DNA from: an uncultured Rikenellaceae bacterium
GTDB taxonomy: Bacteria; Bacteroidota; Bacteroidia; Bacteroidales; Rikenellaceae
Reading direction: 5' to 3'
Assembly: GCA_947040435.1 (NCBI GenBank)
Contig: CAMRBL010000004.1
Span: 1-55,863 of the forward strand
DNA length: 55,863 nt
The notes under the pieces are model-generated. The model was not told the DNA's origin and did no database searches. It was given only the letters and a program-made list of their open reading frames with translations. Both the position numbers and the translations under genes were made by a program. Position 1 is the first letter of the stretch; every line of letters begins with the position of its first letter. This document shows positions 36,555 through 45,883 of the stretch, piece by piece.

Positions 36555-37106
36555 CTATTTTTTGAAATATCTATTGTAAAGACCTTCAAAACCTTTTCCA
36601 TGACGAGCTTCATCTTTACACATCTCATGAACTGTATCGTGAATTGCATCAAGATTATGTTGCTTTGCCAATGTTGCAATACGCTTCTTATCTTCACAAG
36701 CTCCAGCCTCAGCTTCCATACGCATCTTTAAGTTTGTCTCTGTATCCCAAACAACCTCACCTAGCAACTCACAAAACTTTGCTGCGTGCTCAGCCTCTTC
36801 CCATGCATAACGCTTAAAAGCCTCTGCAACCTCAGGATAACCCTCTCTATCTGCTTGACGACTCATTGCTAAGTACATTCCAACTTCAGTACACTCTCCA
36901 GTAAAGTGAGCATTTAATCCAGCCAAAACCTCAGGATCTACACCTTTTGCCACTCCAAGAACGTGCTCATCAACAAAAGTTAATGCTCCACTTCTCTCTA
37001 CAACTTCCTCAAATTTATTTGCAGGAACTTTACATAGTGGACACTTATCTGGTGCAGAATCACCTTCGTGGATATAACCGCAAACTGTACATTTGAACTT
37101 TTTCAT
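36555..37106 (-). CDS. Rubrerythrin with N-terminal rubredoxin domain, 183 aa
   Basis: The rubredoxin knuckles come first (C6/C9 in CTVCG and C22/C25 in CPLC), the reverse order from classical rubrerythrin. A ferritin-like four-helix diiron domain follows, with ligands in [31 protein letters not shown] and [10 protein letters not shown]. It reduces hydrogen peroxide in the cytoplasm of anaerobes. It lies 43 nt downstream of the PerR-like gene on the same strand, so the pair probably forms a peroxide-response operon. Confidence 0.93.
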   Translation of the reverse strand: MKKFKCTVCGYIHEGDSAPDKCPLCKVPANKFEEVVERSGALTFVDEHVLGVAKGVDPEVLAGLNAHFTGECTEVGMYLAMSRQADREGYPEVAEAFKRYAWEEAEHAAKFCELLGEVVWDTETNLKMRMEAEAGACEDKKRIATLAKQHNLDAIHDTVHEMCKDEARHGKGFEGLYNRYFKK

Positions 37107-37149
37107 AATTTTTTTTATTTAAACCATTAAACAATAATATATTCTACTT

Positions 37150-37563
37150 CTAATTTTTTGTGCTACATCTATGACAGCTACCCTTATATAAGAGTTGAAC
37201 ATCACGCACTTTGAATCCACCAGGAACATTTCCGTCAACGAAGAGACGATCTTTTATCTCAACATCCAAAACCGAATGACAACCATCACACATAAAGTGT
37301 GCATGAAGAGATGTATCTCCGTCATATCTCTTAAACTTTGCATCAATATCAAGTACTATTATAGCCCCTTTCTCGACAAGCAAATCTAACGTATTGTATA
37401 TTGTTGTCTTTGAAAGCGTCGGTATAGCAGGATTTAATGCTGAGTATATATCGTCAACCGTAGGATGGATTCTATTCTCTAAGATATAAGTCATTACAGC
37501 AAGCCTCTGCACTGAAGGTCTAATACCCTTATAAACTAAATAATCTTTAACATTAGTAATCAT
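37150..37563 (-). CDS. Fur-family peroxide regulator (PerR-like), 137 aa
   Basis: The winged helix spans residues 1-80 (RPSVQRLAVMTYIL, LSKTTIYNTLDLLVEKG). The dimerisation domain has HAHFMCDGCHSVLDVE and a C-terminal CHRC, giving the two CxxC pairs of the structural zinc site. PerR rather than Fur is suggested by the downstream rubrerythrin. An inverted repeat TTTGTA-N5-TACAAA (37602-37618) overlaps its -7 box, which implies autoregulation. Confidence 0.88.
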   Translation of the reverse strand: MITNVKDYLVYKGIRPSVQRLAVMTYILENRIHPTVDDIYSALNPAIPTLSKTTIYNTLDLLVEKGAIIVLDIDAKFKRYDGDTSLHAHFMCDGCHSVLDVEIKDRLFVDGNVPGGFKVRDVQLLYKGSCHRCSTKN

Positions 37564-37601
37564 AAAATCATCTTAAATATAAACATTGTACTCATTCCCT
37601 T

Positions 37602-37618
37602 TTTGTATTCAGTACAAA
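37602..37618. promoter_or_regulatory. Putative PerR/Fur box
   Basis: The perfect inverted repeat TTTGTA-TTCAG-TACAAA overlaps the perR -7 box (37615-37622). Its size and AT-rich arms fit a Fur-superfamily operator. Confidence 0.6.
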
Positions 37619-37646
37619 TGTAGTGTGTAAATATATAATTTCCAAA
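37615..37646 (-). promoter_or_regulatory. Promoter of the perR-rubrerythrin operon
   Basis: On the minus strand TTTG (37643-37646), a 20-bp spacer and TACATTTG (37615-37622) match the consensus. Confidence 0.72.
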
Positions 37647-38073
37647 TTATATATATCTTTTTTTAATCAAAAAATGACTTTAAAACATAATATCCTAATA
37701 TACAGCACATTACAAATAGAGCAAATATATGTATTAAAACTATTCACAAACTTCATATTATACTTTGAAATATATGTAGCCAACATCAAAAAAGTGTTGA
37801 ACTTCGTATAAAGAACTTTTTATTTCTCCAACCATGTGCATATTAAACAGATCTCATAACAACATTACAAAATAGCAATACAGAGCCTACAACAAGATAT
37901 AAAGCCATAATAATATATATATATACGACAACAGTGAGCAGAATAGACTAAAAACTCGACACTAAATTTCACTTTGGACTTCGTAAAACATTTACATTCA
38001 TCCCCTATTTATACTAAAAATATAGCTTATTTTTGTAAAAATAAACAAACACCCCAATTACAATTATAGCATC

Positions 38074-38643
38074 ATGTCAGAATCCGTTGGAAATAAAATC
38101 AAAAATTTAAGAGAGGCTGCAAATTTGAGCCTTGAAGCTATGGCTAATAGCATAGGCATAAACACAACTCAACTCTCTCTAATTGAGAGTAACGAAGTCT
38201 CTCCAACAATATCTATGTTGATGAAGATTTCAAGAGTATTCGGAACACGCCTAGGCACTATATTAGATGGTACAGAGGAGAGTGGACCTGTTGTCAGCAC
38301 TCAAAGCCAGATGCAACCAACCATTAGCAATTCGAACGACAGTACAGAGCTACGTGAGCATATGGATTTCTACTCACTAGCAAAGAACAAGAGTGATAGA
38401 AATATGGATCCTCTAATTATTGATGTAGAGTATTTAGAGAACCTCGACAATATGTCTAACCATGAAGGAGAAGAGTTTATTTATGTTCTTGATGGAGAGG
38501 TAAAAGTAACATACGGAACAGATACCTACACTCTAAAAAAAGGAGATAGTATATACTACGATTCAATTGTTCCTCATATAATAACAACATCTAGTGCGAG
38601 CCAAAAAGCAAAAGTATTAGCTGTTATATACACACCATTTTAA
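38074..38643 (+). CDS. XRE-cupin transcriptional regulator, 189 aa
   Basis: The N-terminal XRE helix-turn-helix (residues 8-62, IKNLREAANLSLEAMANSIG and TQLSLIESNEVSPTISML) is joined by a Ser/Gln-rich linker to a cupin_2 domain (EFIYVLDGEVKVTYG, LKKGDSIYYDSIVPHII). Such proteins bind a small effector in the cupin. It lies 5 nt before the acyl-CoA ligase gene, so it probably controls that operon. Family members of this type often regulate acyl or amino-acid metabolism; the effector is unknown. Confidence 0.9.
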   Translation: MSESVGNKIKNLREAANLSLEAMANSIGINTTQLSLIESNEVSPTISMLMKISRVFGTRLGTILDGTEESGPVVSTQSQMQPTISNSNDSTELREHMDFYSLAKNKSDRNMDPLIIDVEYLENLDNMSNHEGEEFIYVLDGEVKVTYGTDTYTLKKGDSIYYDSIVPHIITTSSASQKAKVLAVIYTPF

Positions 38644-38648
38644 CTATT

Positions 38649-40298
38649 ATGGAGTTGATCGATTATACAATGGGAGACCTGCTCAATAAGTGGGCAAAAG
38701 AGAAACCATCACATGATTTTTTAGTATATCCAGATAGAGGTTTACGCTTCACATATGAAGAGTTTAACCAAAGGGTGGATAATCTCGCTAAATCTTTCAT
38801 AGAGATAGGTGTAAAAAAAGGGAGTAAAGTTGGAGTTTGGGCTAAGAATGTTCCAGACTGGTTGACGGTACTCTTTGCAAGTGCAAAAGTAGGAGGTATA
38901 CTCGTAACTGTAAACACAAACTACAAAAGTAGTGAAGTGGAGTACATTATGAAGAATGCAGATATACATACAATGTGTATTATAAACGGGTACAGAGATA
39001 GTGACTACATAAACATGATGTACGATCTAGTTCCTGAGCTGAAAACCACTCCACGTGGAGAGCTGAAAAGCAGTAAATTACCTGAGTTAAAAAATGTCGT
39101 CTACATGGGACAAGAGAAGTACAAGGGTATGTACAGCACCTCTGAACTGATCCTAATGGGAAGCTACCTTGACTCTGCAAAGTTGAAAATTGCAGAACAA
39201 CAAGTGGACAAACATGACGAAGTTAACATGCAATACACTTCAGGAACAACAGGATTCCCTAAAGGAGTTATGTTGACCCACCATAATATACTTAATAATG
39301 GACTAGCAACGGGAACTTTCATGGAGTATACGGGTGATGATAAGTTACTCACTTGTGTACCATTATTCCACTGTTTTGGTTGTGTACTAGCCCTATGCGC
39401 TGTATTAACCCATGGTGCAACCATGGTTATGGTCGAGGATTTTGACCCTCTAAAAGTACTTGCATCTATACACAAGGAGCGTTGTACAATACTTTACGGA
39501 GTCCCTACAATGTTTATAGCAGAACTAGCACACCCGATGTTCGATATGTTTGACTTAACGTCACTAAGAACAGGTATTATGGCGGGAGCTGTTTGTCCTA
39601 TCGAGACAATGAACCAAGTTATGGACAAAATGCACTGCAAGGTAATTAGTGTATATGGACTAACGGAGTCATCTCCAGGAATGACAGCAACAAGAGTTTC
39701 CGATACAGTAGAGGCTCGTTCAACAACTGTTGGAACTCCATTCCCTCACGTTGACGTCAAGATATTTGACCCTGAAACAGGTAAAGAGTGTCCTACTGGT
39801 GTGCAGGGTGAGATATGCTGTAAGGGATACAATGTAATGAAAGGCTACTACAAAAACCCTGAGGCTACAAGTGAAGCTATTGACTGTAATGGTTATCTTC
39901 ACTCTGGCGACTTAGGTCTTAAAGATGAAAATGGCTACTTCCATATAACAGGACGTATCAAAGAGATGATTATTCGTGGAGGGGAGAACATATATCCTCG
40001 TGAGATAGAGAACTTTCTTTATACAATCCCTAAGATTCAAAGTGTAGAGGTTGTTGGACTTCCTAGCCCTAAATATGGTGAAGAGGTTAGCGCATTTATT
40101 AAGATCAAAAGCGGGGAGACTCTAACTGCCGACGAGGTAAAGACTTTTTGTAGAGGAAATATTGCAAGGTATAAAATCCCTAAATATATACTCTTTGTAG
40201 AGGAGTTTCCGATGACTGCTAGTGGAAAGATTCAAAAATTCCGCCTACGAGATTTGGGTCTTGAATCACTTGAAAAAGATAATATCGTAATAATATAG
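38649..40298 (+). CDS. AMP-forming acyl-CoA synthetase, 549 aa
   Basis: This ANL-superfamily ligase activates a carboxylic acid with ATP and CoA. The P-loop is YTSGTTGFPKGV, and VYGLTESSPG, HSGDLGLKDENGYFHITGR and KEMIIRGGENIYPREIE are the later core motifs. The C-terminal catalytic lysine is in TASGKIQKF. It resembles medium- or long-chain fatty-acyl ligases (FadD/AcsM type). The acid is not predictable from sequence. It is translationally close to the XRE-cupin regulator. Confidence 0.92.
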   Translation: MELIDYTMGDLLNKWAKEKPSHDFLVYPDRGLRFTYEEFNQRVDNLAKSFIEIGVKKGSKVGVWAKNVPDWLTVLFASAKVGGILVTVNTNYKSSEVEYIMKNADIHTMCIINGYRDSDYINMMYDLVPELKTTPRGELKSSKLPELKNVVYMGQEKYKGMYSTSELILMGSYLDSAKLKIAEQQVDKHDEVNMQYTSGTTGFPKGVMLTHHNILNNGLATGTFMEYTGDDKLLTCVPLFHCFGCVLALCAVLTHGATMVMVEDFDPLKVLASIHKERCTILYGVPTMFIAELAHPMFDMFDLTSLRTGIMAGAVCPIETMNQVMDKMHCKVISVYGLTESSPGMTATRVSDTVEARSTTVGTPFPHVDVKIFDPETGKECPTGVQGEICCKGYNVMKGYYKNPEATSEAIDCNGYLHSGDLGLKDENGYFHITGRIKEMIIRGGENIYPREIENFLYTIPKIQSVEVVGLPSPKYGEEVSAFIKIKSGETLTADEVKTFCRGNIARYKIPKYILFVEEFPMTASGKIQKFRLRDLGLESLEKDNIVII

Positions 40299-40312
40299 TA
40301 TATATCAAATAT

Positions 40313-40420
40313 ATAGCAGAAACGCATTTTTCAAAGTTTCACATCGCAGGCAGTTCATTAGAACCGCACTACGAACTCTCTCTGAGAGGAAGCTTCTTTG
40401 AAAAGTGCGTTTTCTGCTAT
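40313..40420. repeat. Long inverted repeat at the 3' junction of convergent genes
   Basis: Arms of 24 and 25 nt (40313-40336 and 40396-40420) pair with one bulge and one mismatch. The 59-nt interior holds smaller inverted repeats (GTTC..GAAC, CTCTC..GAG). A T-rich tract follows on the plus strand. It can act as a bidirectional terminator, but it is much larger than the other terminators here. Confidence 0.75.
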
Positions 40421-40428
40421 TTTTATAT

Positions 40429-41055
40429 TTAAAGAGTCGAATCTTTAATAATTTGCAGTGAGTTTGGTCCTTCACAGAATAGGAGGTCTAAGATCGACAA
40501 ATTGGGTGCAAACGGATGGCGTTCACTAAACACCTGCCAGTACTCAACTGCTTTAAACTCTACATCTGGTTTTACTTCTCGCACTTTTGGCGATATTACT
40601 CCTCGCCAATCCTCATCACCCTCTGCTACATCAACATAACTATCTGAATATATTGGCTTAACACTTGACCCTATCAACCTCAACACAACCTCTAATAGTC
40701 GAGAGTTAAATTCATACAGAGTCTCATACTTCTCTTTATATATAGGCTCTAGTGCATCAACATAGTACTCAAAATATGGAGAGCTTTTATAAGAGGATGA
40801 AATAGCCTTCCAGTGCTGAGATTGCCACCTCTTCGAGTAATCTATCTCTGTCTCCATCAAACTATTCTTCTTCGAGTTACTCCCCTTTACGGTCTGAATA
40901 CTTAACGATTTAACACCATCAGCGGTCATTATTTCACACCTATTTCTAAAAGACTGCTTTACATAGTTTTCGTGCGGGTCAATTATACAATCGCCCTGAA
41001 TTAGCTTACTAAAGTACTGTATATTACCTAAATATGTTAGTGATAATATTTTCAT
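40429..41055 (-). CDS. WbqC family protein, 208 aa
   Basis: The protein fits the WbqC-like family (PF08889): it begins ILSLTYLGNIQYFSKLIQ, then CIIDPHENYVKQSFRNRCEI, SIQTVKGSNSKK, SKRWQSQHWKAISSSYKSSPYF and SDSYVDV. Family members are linked to O-antigen or polysaccharide biosynthesis in some bacteria but have no proven activity. It lies 6 nt after ispG in the same direction, so the two are probably co-transcribed. Confidence 0.85.
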   Translation of the reverse strand: MKILSLTYLGNIQYFSKLIQGDCIIDPHENYVKQSFRNRCEIMTADGVKSLSIQTVKGSNSKKNSLMETEIDYSKRWQSQHWKAISSSYKSSPYFEYYVDALEPIYKEKYETLYEFNSRLLEVVLRLIGSSVKPIYSDSYVDVAEGDEDWRGVISPKVREVKPDVEFKAVEYWQVFSERHPFAPNLSILDLLFCEGPNSLQIIKDSTL

Positions 41056-41061
41056 CTATTT

Positions 41062-42654
41062 TTATAATATTATTTTATCTACCCAATCTCCATTATCTTT
41101 TATAATCTGGATCAAATCCTCTATTGCATTCTCCTGAAGAACTGCTCTACTCATAACTTGCTTCCCTTTGTAGAGAGTGACCAAACCTCGTCCAGATCCT
41201 ACATATCCATAATCTGCATCTGCCATCTCTCCTGGTCCATTTACAATACACCCCATCACTGCGATTTTCAACCCTTTAAGGTGCGACGTTCTCTCTTTTA
41301 TCTCCTTTAGTGTTGCCTGCAAATCATAGAGAGTACGGCCACAACCTGGACAAGCGATATACTCCGTCATTGAAACCCTCACACGTGATGCCTGAAGTAT
41401 AGACAATGCAAGTTCTGTATATTGTTCTGGCGAAAATGGTGAATCCCCGTTACACTCGCTCTCTATGTATATACCATCTGCCAATCCATCGAGAAAAAGC
41501 GGTCCAAAATCTGAAGCCGATTTTATTGCCAACTCATCAAAATTTGTCTCGCTATATCTTTTATGGAGGATAACTGGACGTAAATCCCCTTTGGAAGTCA
41601 TATTCAATATGGCACTACGCCACTCAGCGACACAATTCTCATTCGTACAACTCAGTAGTACTACCCTATCCGACTCTATATTTTTCAAATCATCTTGCGT
41701 TAACTCTGAATATAACTTTGGAAGTTGCTTTCCCCCGAGTGTTCCTACTTCGGTACTCTCTCGGCGAGTATATTCATACGGTGAATATATTGCAGTATCT
41801 ACCACCTCATCAATAGATTTATGTTCTATCTTAGACTCAAAATATTTCACAATTGAGTTACCAACAGGTATTTCGTTTTTAGGTGATTCCGTCAACGACA
41901 CTCTAATTGTATCACCTATGCCATCTACCAAGAGAGCTCCTATTCCTAAGGCAGATTTCACCCTAGCAGCCAAAGCATCTCCCGCCTCTGTAACACCAAG
42001 GTGCAACGGAAACTGCATACTCTCCAATCTCATCTGTGCCACAAGAAGCCTATACGCATGAACCATCACCCGTACATTACTCGATTTTATTGATACTACT
42101 ACATTCAAGAAGTTATAATCAACACACTCTCGCAAGAACTCCATAGCTGAAGCCACCATACCTTTAGGAGTATCTCCATACTCCTCAACAATATGTGGAG
42201 ATAGTGAACCATGATTTACACCAACTCTTATCGCCGTATTATTACTCCTACATATATCTATAAGTTTTCGAAACTCTCCATTAGTATTCCTAAAATTACC
42301 TGGATTAATCCTCACCTTATCAACCGACTCTGCCGCAATAAAGGCCACATCTGGTGTAAAGTGTATGTCAGCAACCAGAGCAACTTGAGAGTATCCCCTC
42401 TCTTCTGCAACTTGAGCAATATTTTTTAAATTCTCACCCTCTTTTATAGACGGAGCAGTGAATCTCATAACCCTACCCCCTGCATCAAATATCTCAGCAA
42501 TTTGCCCTACACAAGCATCTGTATCTAGTGTACTACAATTTGCCATTGATTGTACAACAACGGGGTTATTATCACCAATTTTCACACCTCTTAATACCAC
42601 TTGATAACTACTACGCCTACGCAGTTGAGTTAATGTATCGCAAAACTTCTTCAT
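41062..42654 (-). CDS. ispG: 4-hydroxy-3-methylbut-2-enyl-diphosphate synthase IspG (GcpE), 530 aa
   Basis: IspG makes HMBPP in the MEP isoprenoid pathway using a [4Fe-4S] cluster. The TIM-barrel domain starts VVLRGVKIGDNNPVVVQSMA. The cluster region has CPGCGRTLYDLQ and VMGCIVNGPGEMADADYGYVG. An inserted middle domain between barrel and cluster region makes it longer than the E. coli enzyme, as is usual in Bacteroidota. Upstream in-frame starts (TTG 42738, ATG 42672) lie before or at the presumed transcription start, so ATG 42654 is preferred. Confidence 0.93.
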   Translation of the reverse strand: MKKFCDTLTQLRRRSSYQVVLRGVKIGDNNPVVVQSMANCSTLDTDACVGQIAEIFDAGGRVMRFTAPSIKEGENLKNIAQVAEERGYSQVALVADIHFTPDVAFIAAESVDKVRINPGNFRNTNGEFRKLIDICRSNNTAIRVGVNHGSLSPHIVEEYGDTPKGMVASAMEFLRECVDYNFLNVVVSIKSSNVRVMVHAYRLLVAQMRLESMQFPLHLGVTEAGDALAARVKSALGIGALLVDGIGDTIRVSLTESPKNEIPVGNSIVKYFESKIEHKSIDEVVDTAIYSPYEYTRRESTEVGTLGGKQLPKLYSELTQDDLKNIESDRVVLLSCTNENCVAEWRSAILNMTSKGDLRPVILHKRYSETNFDELAIKSASDFGPLFLDGLADGIYIESECNGDSPFSPEQYTELALSILQASRVRVSMTEYIACPGCGRTLYDLQATLKEIKERTSHLKGLKIAVMGCIVNGPGEMADADYGYVGSGRGLVTLYKGKQVMSRAVLQENAIEDLIQIIKDNGDWVDKIIL

Positions 42655-42684
42655 AAATAATAATTTATTCATTTGTGTTGAGTG

Positions 42685-42692
42685 CAAAGTTA
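42685..42692 (-). promoter_or_regulatory. -7 box of ispG
   Basis: On the minus strand TAACTTTG matches TAnnTTTG. The -33 element is weak. It sets the ispG start at 42654. Confidence 0.5.
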
Positions 42693-42797
42693 TAAAAAAT
42701 CTATGAAGTTCACACATCGAAAAAATTGTTACATACAATCATTATGCACCTTCTAAGGTGGGAGGGAGGGGTGTATCTCGTATAACAATTTTTTTTA

Positions 42798-42829
42798 TTT
42801 GGATTTCCTAATAAAAAATAGTATCTTTG
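42798..42829 (+). promoter_or_regulatory. Promoter of recG
   Basis: TTTG (42798-42801), a 20-bp spacer and TATCTTTG (42822-42829) match the consensus. The upstream in-frame TTG (42827) lies inside the -7 box, which argues for the ATG at 42857. Confidence 0.72.
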
Positions 42830-42856
42830 AGTATAGAACCTTGGCAATTAGTGAGT

Positions 42857-44968
42857 ATGGACTCTTTTTTAGATAATGATGTAAAGTTTTTAAGTGGAGT
42901 TGGAGAGCGTAGAGCTAGTTTGTTAAGACAAGAACTAGAGATAAAATCTATGTATGACCTTCTCTACTACTTCCCATTTAGGTATATCGACCGATCGAAA
43001 ATATATAAAATATCTGAAATACATGATGAATCACAAACTCTGATTCAACTAAAAGTGCGCATTGAATCGACCTCAATGCAGGGTGTTGGAGCAAAGAAAC
43101 GATTTACCGCCCTCATTAGCGATGGTAGTGGAGTTGCAACACTAGTGTGGTTCAAAGGTGTAAATTGGATCGAAAAAAGTATCGAAGTTGGTCGTGAATA
43201 TCTAGTTTTTGGCGCACCAAGCATATTTAAAAATGAACTATCTATTGTCCACCCAGACATGGAGTCTATGTTGGCGTATCAAAACCGCCCTAAAGGAGAT
43301 ATGCAAGGGATGTACTCTTCAACAGAGAAACTAGCAAATCTTCAACTCGGATCAAAGGGTATATACTCTTTGCAGTGTAATCTATGGAAAGTTGCAGAGC
43401 CACATATAAATGAGTCACTACCAAGTTATCTCATTGAACGGTACAATCTAATGAGTCTAAAAACTGCCCTCTATAACGTTCACTTTCCTCAGAGTCAAGC
43501 CGAGCTAGACCAGGCAGCTAGACGATTGAAAATCGAGGAGATTCTCGGAATACAACTCAACATCATGTCCCAAAGGAGTGAACGTGTATCTAAAAACAAT
43601 GGATATATATTTAACCGTGTAGGAGATTCATTTAATACTTTTTATAATACAAAGCTCCCATTTTCGCTCACAAATGCTCAAAAGCGAGTAATCAAAGAGA
43701 TGCGTTACGACACAGTAACTGGACACCAGATGAACCGACTACTGCAAGGTGACGTTGGTAGTGGAAAGACACTTGTCGCTTTGATGACTATGCTATTAGC
43801 GATTGACAACGGATTTCAAAGCTGCATGATGGCTCCAACGGAGATATTAGCTCGCCAGCACTACGCAACGATTGTTAAAATGTTGGATGACCTCCCTCTA
43901 AACGTCGCCGTCCTTACGGGATCGTCAACAAAAAAAGAGCGGGTAAAACTGTTAGCAGATCTAATAAATGGAGATATAAACATATTAATAGGGACACACG
44001 CCCTTATTGAAGATAGTGTTCAATTTAAAAATTTAGGACTTGTAGTTATAGACGAACAACACCGATTTGGCGTAGAACAGAGAGCAAAGTTGTGGGCAAA
44101 AGGAGATAATCCGCCACACATCCTCGTTATGACAGCAACACCAATACCACGCACCTTAGCAATGACACTCTATGGAGATCTCGACGTGTCGATTATAGAC
44201 GAACTCCCTCCAGGTCGCAAACCTATAAAAACACTCCATTTCTATGACTCTAAGCGTCTACAAATGTTAGGGTTTATTAGACAAGAGATCGCAAAAGGAC
44301 GACAAGTATATATTGTTTATCCACTGATTCAAGAGTCAGAAAAGATGGATTACCGAGACCTACAAGAGGGTTTTGAGAGCATATGTTCTGAGTTTCCACC
44401 TCCCGACTACTCCATCATTGCCGTTCATGGAAAAATGAAGCCCGCAATAAAACAGGAGAATATGGAGTTATTTAAGAGTGGTGGTGTAGATATTATGGTA
44501 GCAACCTCAGTTATTGAAGTTGGCGTCGATGTTCCCAACGCCTCTGTAATGATAATTGAGAGTTCCGAAAGATTTGGTCTCTCTCAACTACATCAATTAA
44601 GAGGTCGAGTTGGTAGAGGTGGCGAACAATCATACTGTATCTTGATGAGTGGCGATAAACTATCCAAAGATTCAAGAACTCGACTACAAGCTATGGTAGA
44701 GACAAATGATGGTTTTCAGCTAGCCGAATTGGATCTTAAAATACGAGGGGCTGGAGACATAAACGGCACACAACAAAGTGGAGTCGTGTTTGATTTAAAA
44801 TTAGCAAATATTGTACGAGACTCTGCCATGATAGAGAAGGTACGAGAGCTGGCAATTACGATACTAGACGAAGATCCCGAACTTAAAGAGGAACGAAACA
44901 GAACTCTATTGACTCTAAAAAATAGATATAATAGAGAGAAAGATATTGATTTTAGTATGATTTCATAA
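42857..44968 (+). CDS. recG: ATP-dependent DNA helicase RecG, 703 aa
   Basis: RecG remodels stalled forks and Holliday junctions. The N-terminal wedge domain is present (VKFLSGVGERRASLL, YYFPFRYIDRS). The helicase motifs are LQGDVGSGKTLVAL, MAPTEILARQHY, VIDEQHRFGVEQR, MTATPIPRTLAMTLYGDLDVS and QLRGRVGRGGEQSYC. Length is normal. It is followed 20 nt later by the DUF3108 gene. Confidence 0.96.
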   Translation: MDSFLDNDVKFLSGVGERRASLLRQELEIKSMYDLLYYFPFRYIDRSKIYKISEIHDESQTLIQLKVRIESTSMQGVGAKKRFTALISDGSGVATLVWFKGVNWIEKSIEVGREYLVFGAPSIFKNELSIVHPDMESMLAYQNRPKGDMQGMYSSTEKLANLQLGSKGIYSLQCNLWKVAEPHINESLPSYLIERYNLMSLKTALYNVHFPQSQAELDQAARRLKIEEILGIQLNIMSQRSERVSKNNGYIFNRVGDSFNTFYNTKLPFSLTNAQKRVIKEMRYDTVTGHQMNRLLQGDVGSGKTLVALMTMLLAIDNGFQSCMMAPTEILARQHYATIVKMLDDLPLNVAVLTGSSTKKERVKLLADLINGDINILIGTHALIEDSVQFKNLGLVVIDEQHRFGVEQRAKLWAKGDNPPHILVMTATPIPRTLAMTLYGDLDVSIIDELPPGRKPIKTLHFYDSKRLQMLGFIRQEIAKGRQVYIVYPLIQESEKMDYRDLQEGFESICSEFPPPDYSIIAVHGKMKPAIKQENMELFKSGGVDIMVATSVIEVGVDVPNASVMIIESSERFGLSQLHQLRGRVGRGGEQSYCILMSGDKLSKDSRTRLQAMVETNDGFQLAELDLKIRGAGDINGTQQSGVVFDLKLANIVRDSAMIEKVRELAITILDEDPELKEERNRTLLTLKNRYNREKDIDFSMIS

Positions 44969-44988
44969 ATTAAAAACACACATTTATT

Positions 44989-45804
44989 ATGAATATAAAA
45001 CATATATTAGTTATTTGTACTCTGCTCTCTACATTAAATGTTTTAGCAGAAGACAAACCGTTTAAAAATGGCGAAGAGTTGATCTACTCCTTGAGCTACA
45101 AAGCAAGATTCACACCCAACACCGAGGTCGCAGAAGCAACATTTCGCACAGCTAAGATAACAGATCAAGAGAGAGATTATTACCATCTATATGCGAATGT
45201 AAAGTGCCACTCCTTTTTCAGATGGTTCTTTCATCTAAATGACACATATCAATCGTGGCTAGATGCGGAAACACTACAACCACATAAATTAGAGATAGAT
45301 CTTGAGGAGTCAGATTACCGATTCAAGGGTGAGTACAACTACAATTGGAATGAAGACAAAGTAGTCACTTCATGGAAAACACTAAAAAACCCGACAGGAT
45401 CGACAAAAACTATGGCCTTAGGTGATAACAGTTTCGATGCCCTAGCCCTGTTCTACAACTTACGAGCTACGGATATTATATCTGAATATGTTCCCAATGC
45501 CAATAGAGAACTTAGTTTAGTTCTTGAGGATACGATACGTAAAGTTGATTATAAATTTATAGGTCGAGAGGTTAAAAACATAAGGCAATTAGGCAAGTTT
45601 AAGACACTAAAATTTTCATGTAGATTAGTTACTACTAGTGGTGAAAACTTTGAAGATGGTACTGAATTTTTCATATGGATCTCCGATGATCAAAACAAAA
45701 TTCTCCTACACATAGAGTCTCCAATCAAAGTAGGTAGCGTTGTAGGAAGATTAAAATCATACGAAAACCTCAAATATCCACTATTAAGCAAAATAAAGAG
45801 GTAG
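44989..45804 (+). CDS. DUF3108 domain protein, exported, 271 aa
   Basis: A signal peptide (residues 1-21, ending NVLAED) precedes a beta-rich domain: FKNGEELIYSLSYKARF, FFRWFFHLNDTYQSWLDAETL, FDALALFYNLRATD and FKTLKFSCRLVTTSGENFEDG. These match DUF3108, a family of periplasmic proteins of unknown function with a lipocalin-like or LolA-like barrel. It sits 20 nt after recG, but co-transcription is only likely, not shown. Confidence 0.85.
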   Translation: MNIKHILVICTLLSTLNVLAEDKPFKNGEELIYSLSYKARFTPNTEVAEATFRTAKITDQERDYYHLYANVKCHSFFRWFFHLNDTYQSWLDAETLQPHKLEIDLEESDYRFKGEYNYNWNEDKVVTSWKTLKNPTGSTKTMALGDNSFDALALFYNLRATDIISEYVPNANRELSLVLEDTIRKVDYKFIGREVKNIRQLGKFKTLKFSCRLVTTSGENFEDGTEFFIWISDDQNKILLHIESPIKVGSVVGRLKSYENLKYPLLSKIKR

Positions 45805-45844
45805 TTAAATTATAGATAAACTTTTAACATTGCACAAAAATACA

Positions 45845-45852
45845 TATATTTG
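45845..45852 (+). promoter_or_regulatory. -7 box for the coiled-coil gene
   Basis: TATATTTG matches TAnnTTTG; a TTTT element about 20 bp upstream may replace the -33 TTTG. The ATG at 45884 is about 25 nt after the expected transcription start. Confidence 0.5.
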
Positions 45853-45883
45853 CAATCTACAAACTTATTAAAAAAAATTGACA

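Larger units (their letters stand above)
37564..38073. other. Divergent intergenic region, perR / XRE-cupin gene
   Basis: This 510-nt gap is very AT-rich. It contains the perR promoter and operator (37602-37646) and a possible -7 box for the plus-strand gene (TATTTTTG, 38028-38035). The short open frame at 37623-37811 has no coding character. Nothing else is recognised. Confidence 0.5.

Noticed and set aside
37623-37811. Small plus-strand gene
   Set aside because: The frame lies in very AT-rich DNA that also contains the perR promoter. The translation is low-complexity Ile/Lys/Tyr with no motif.
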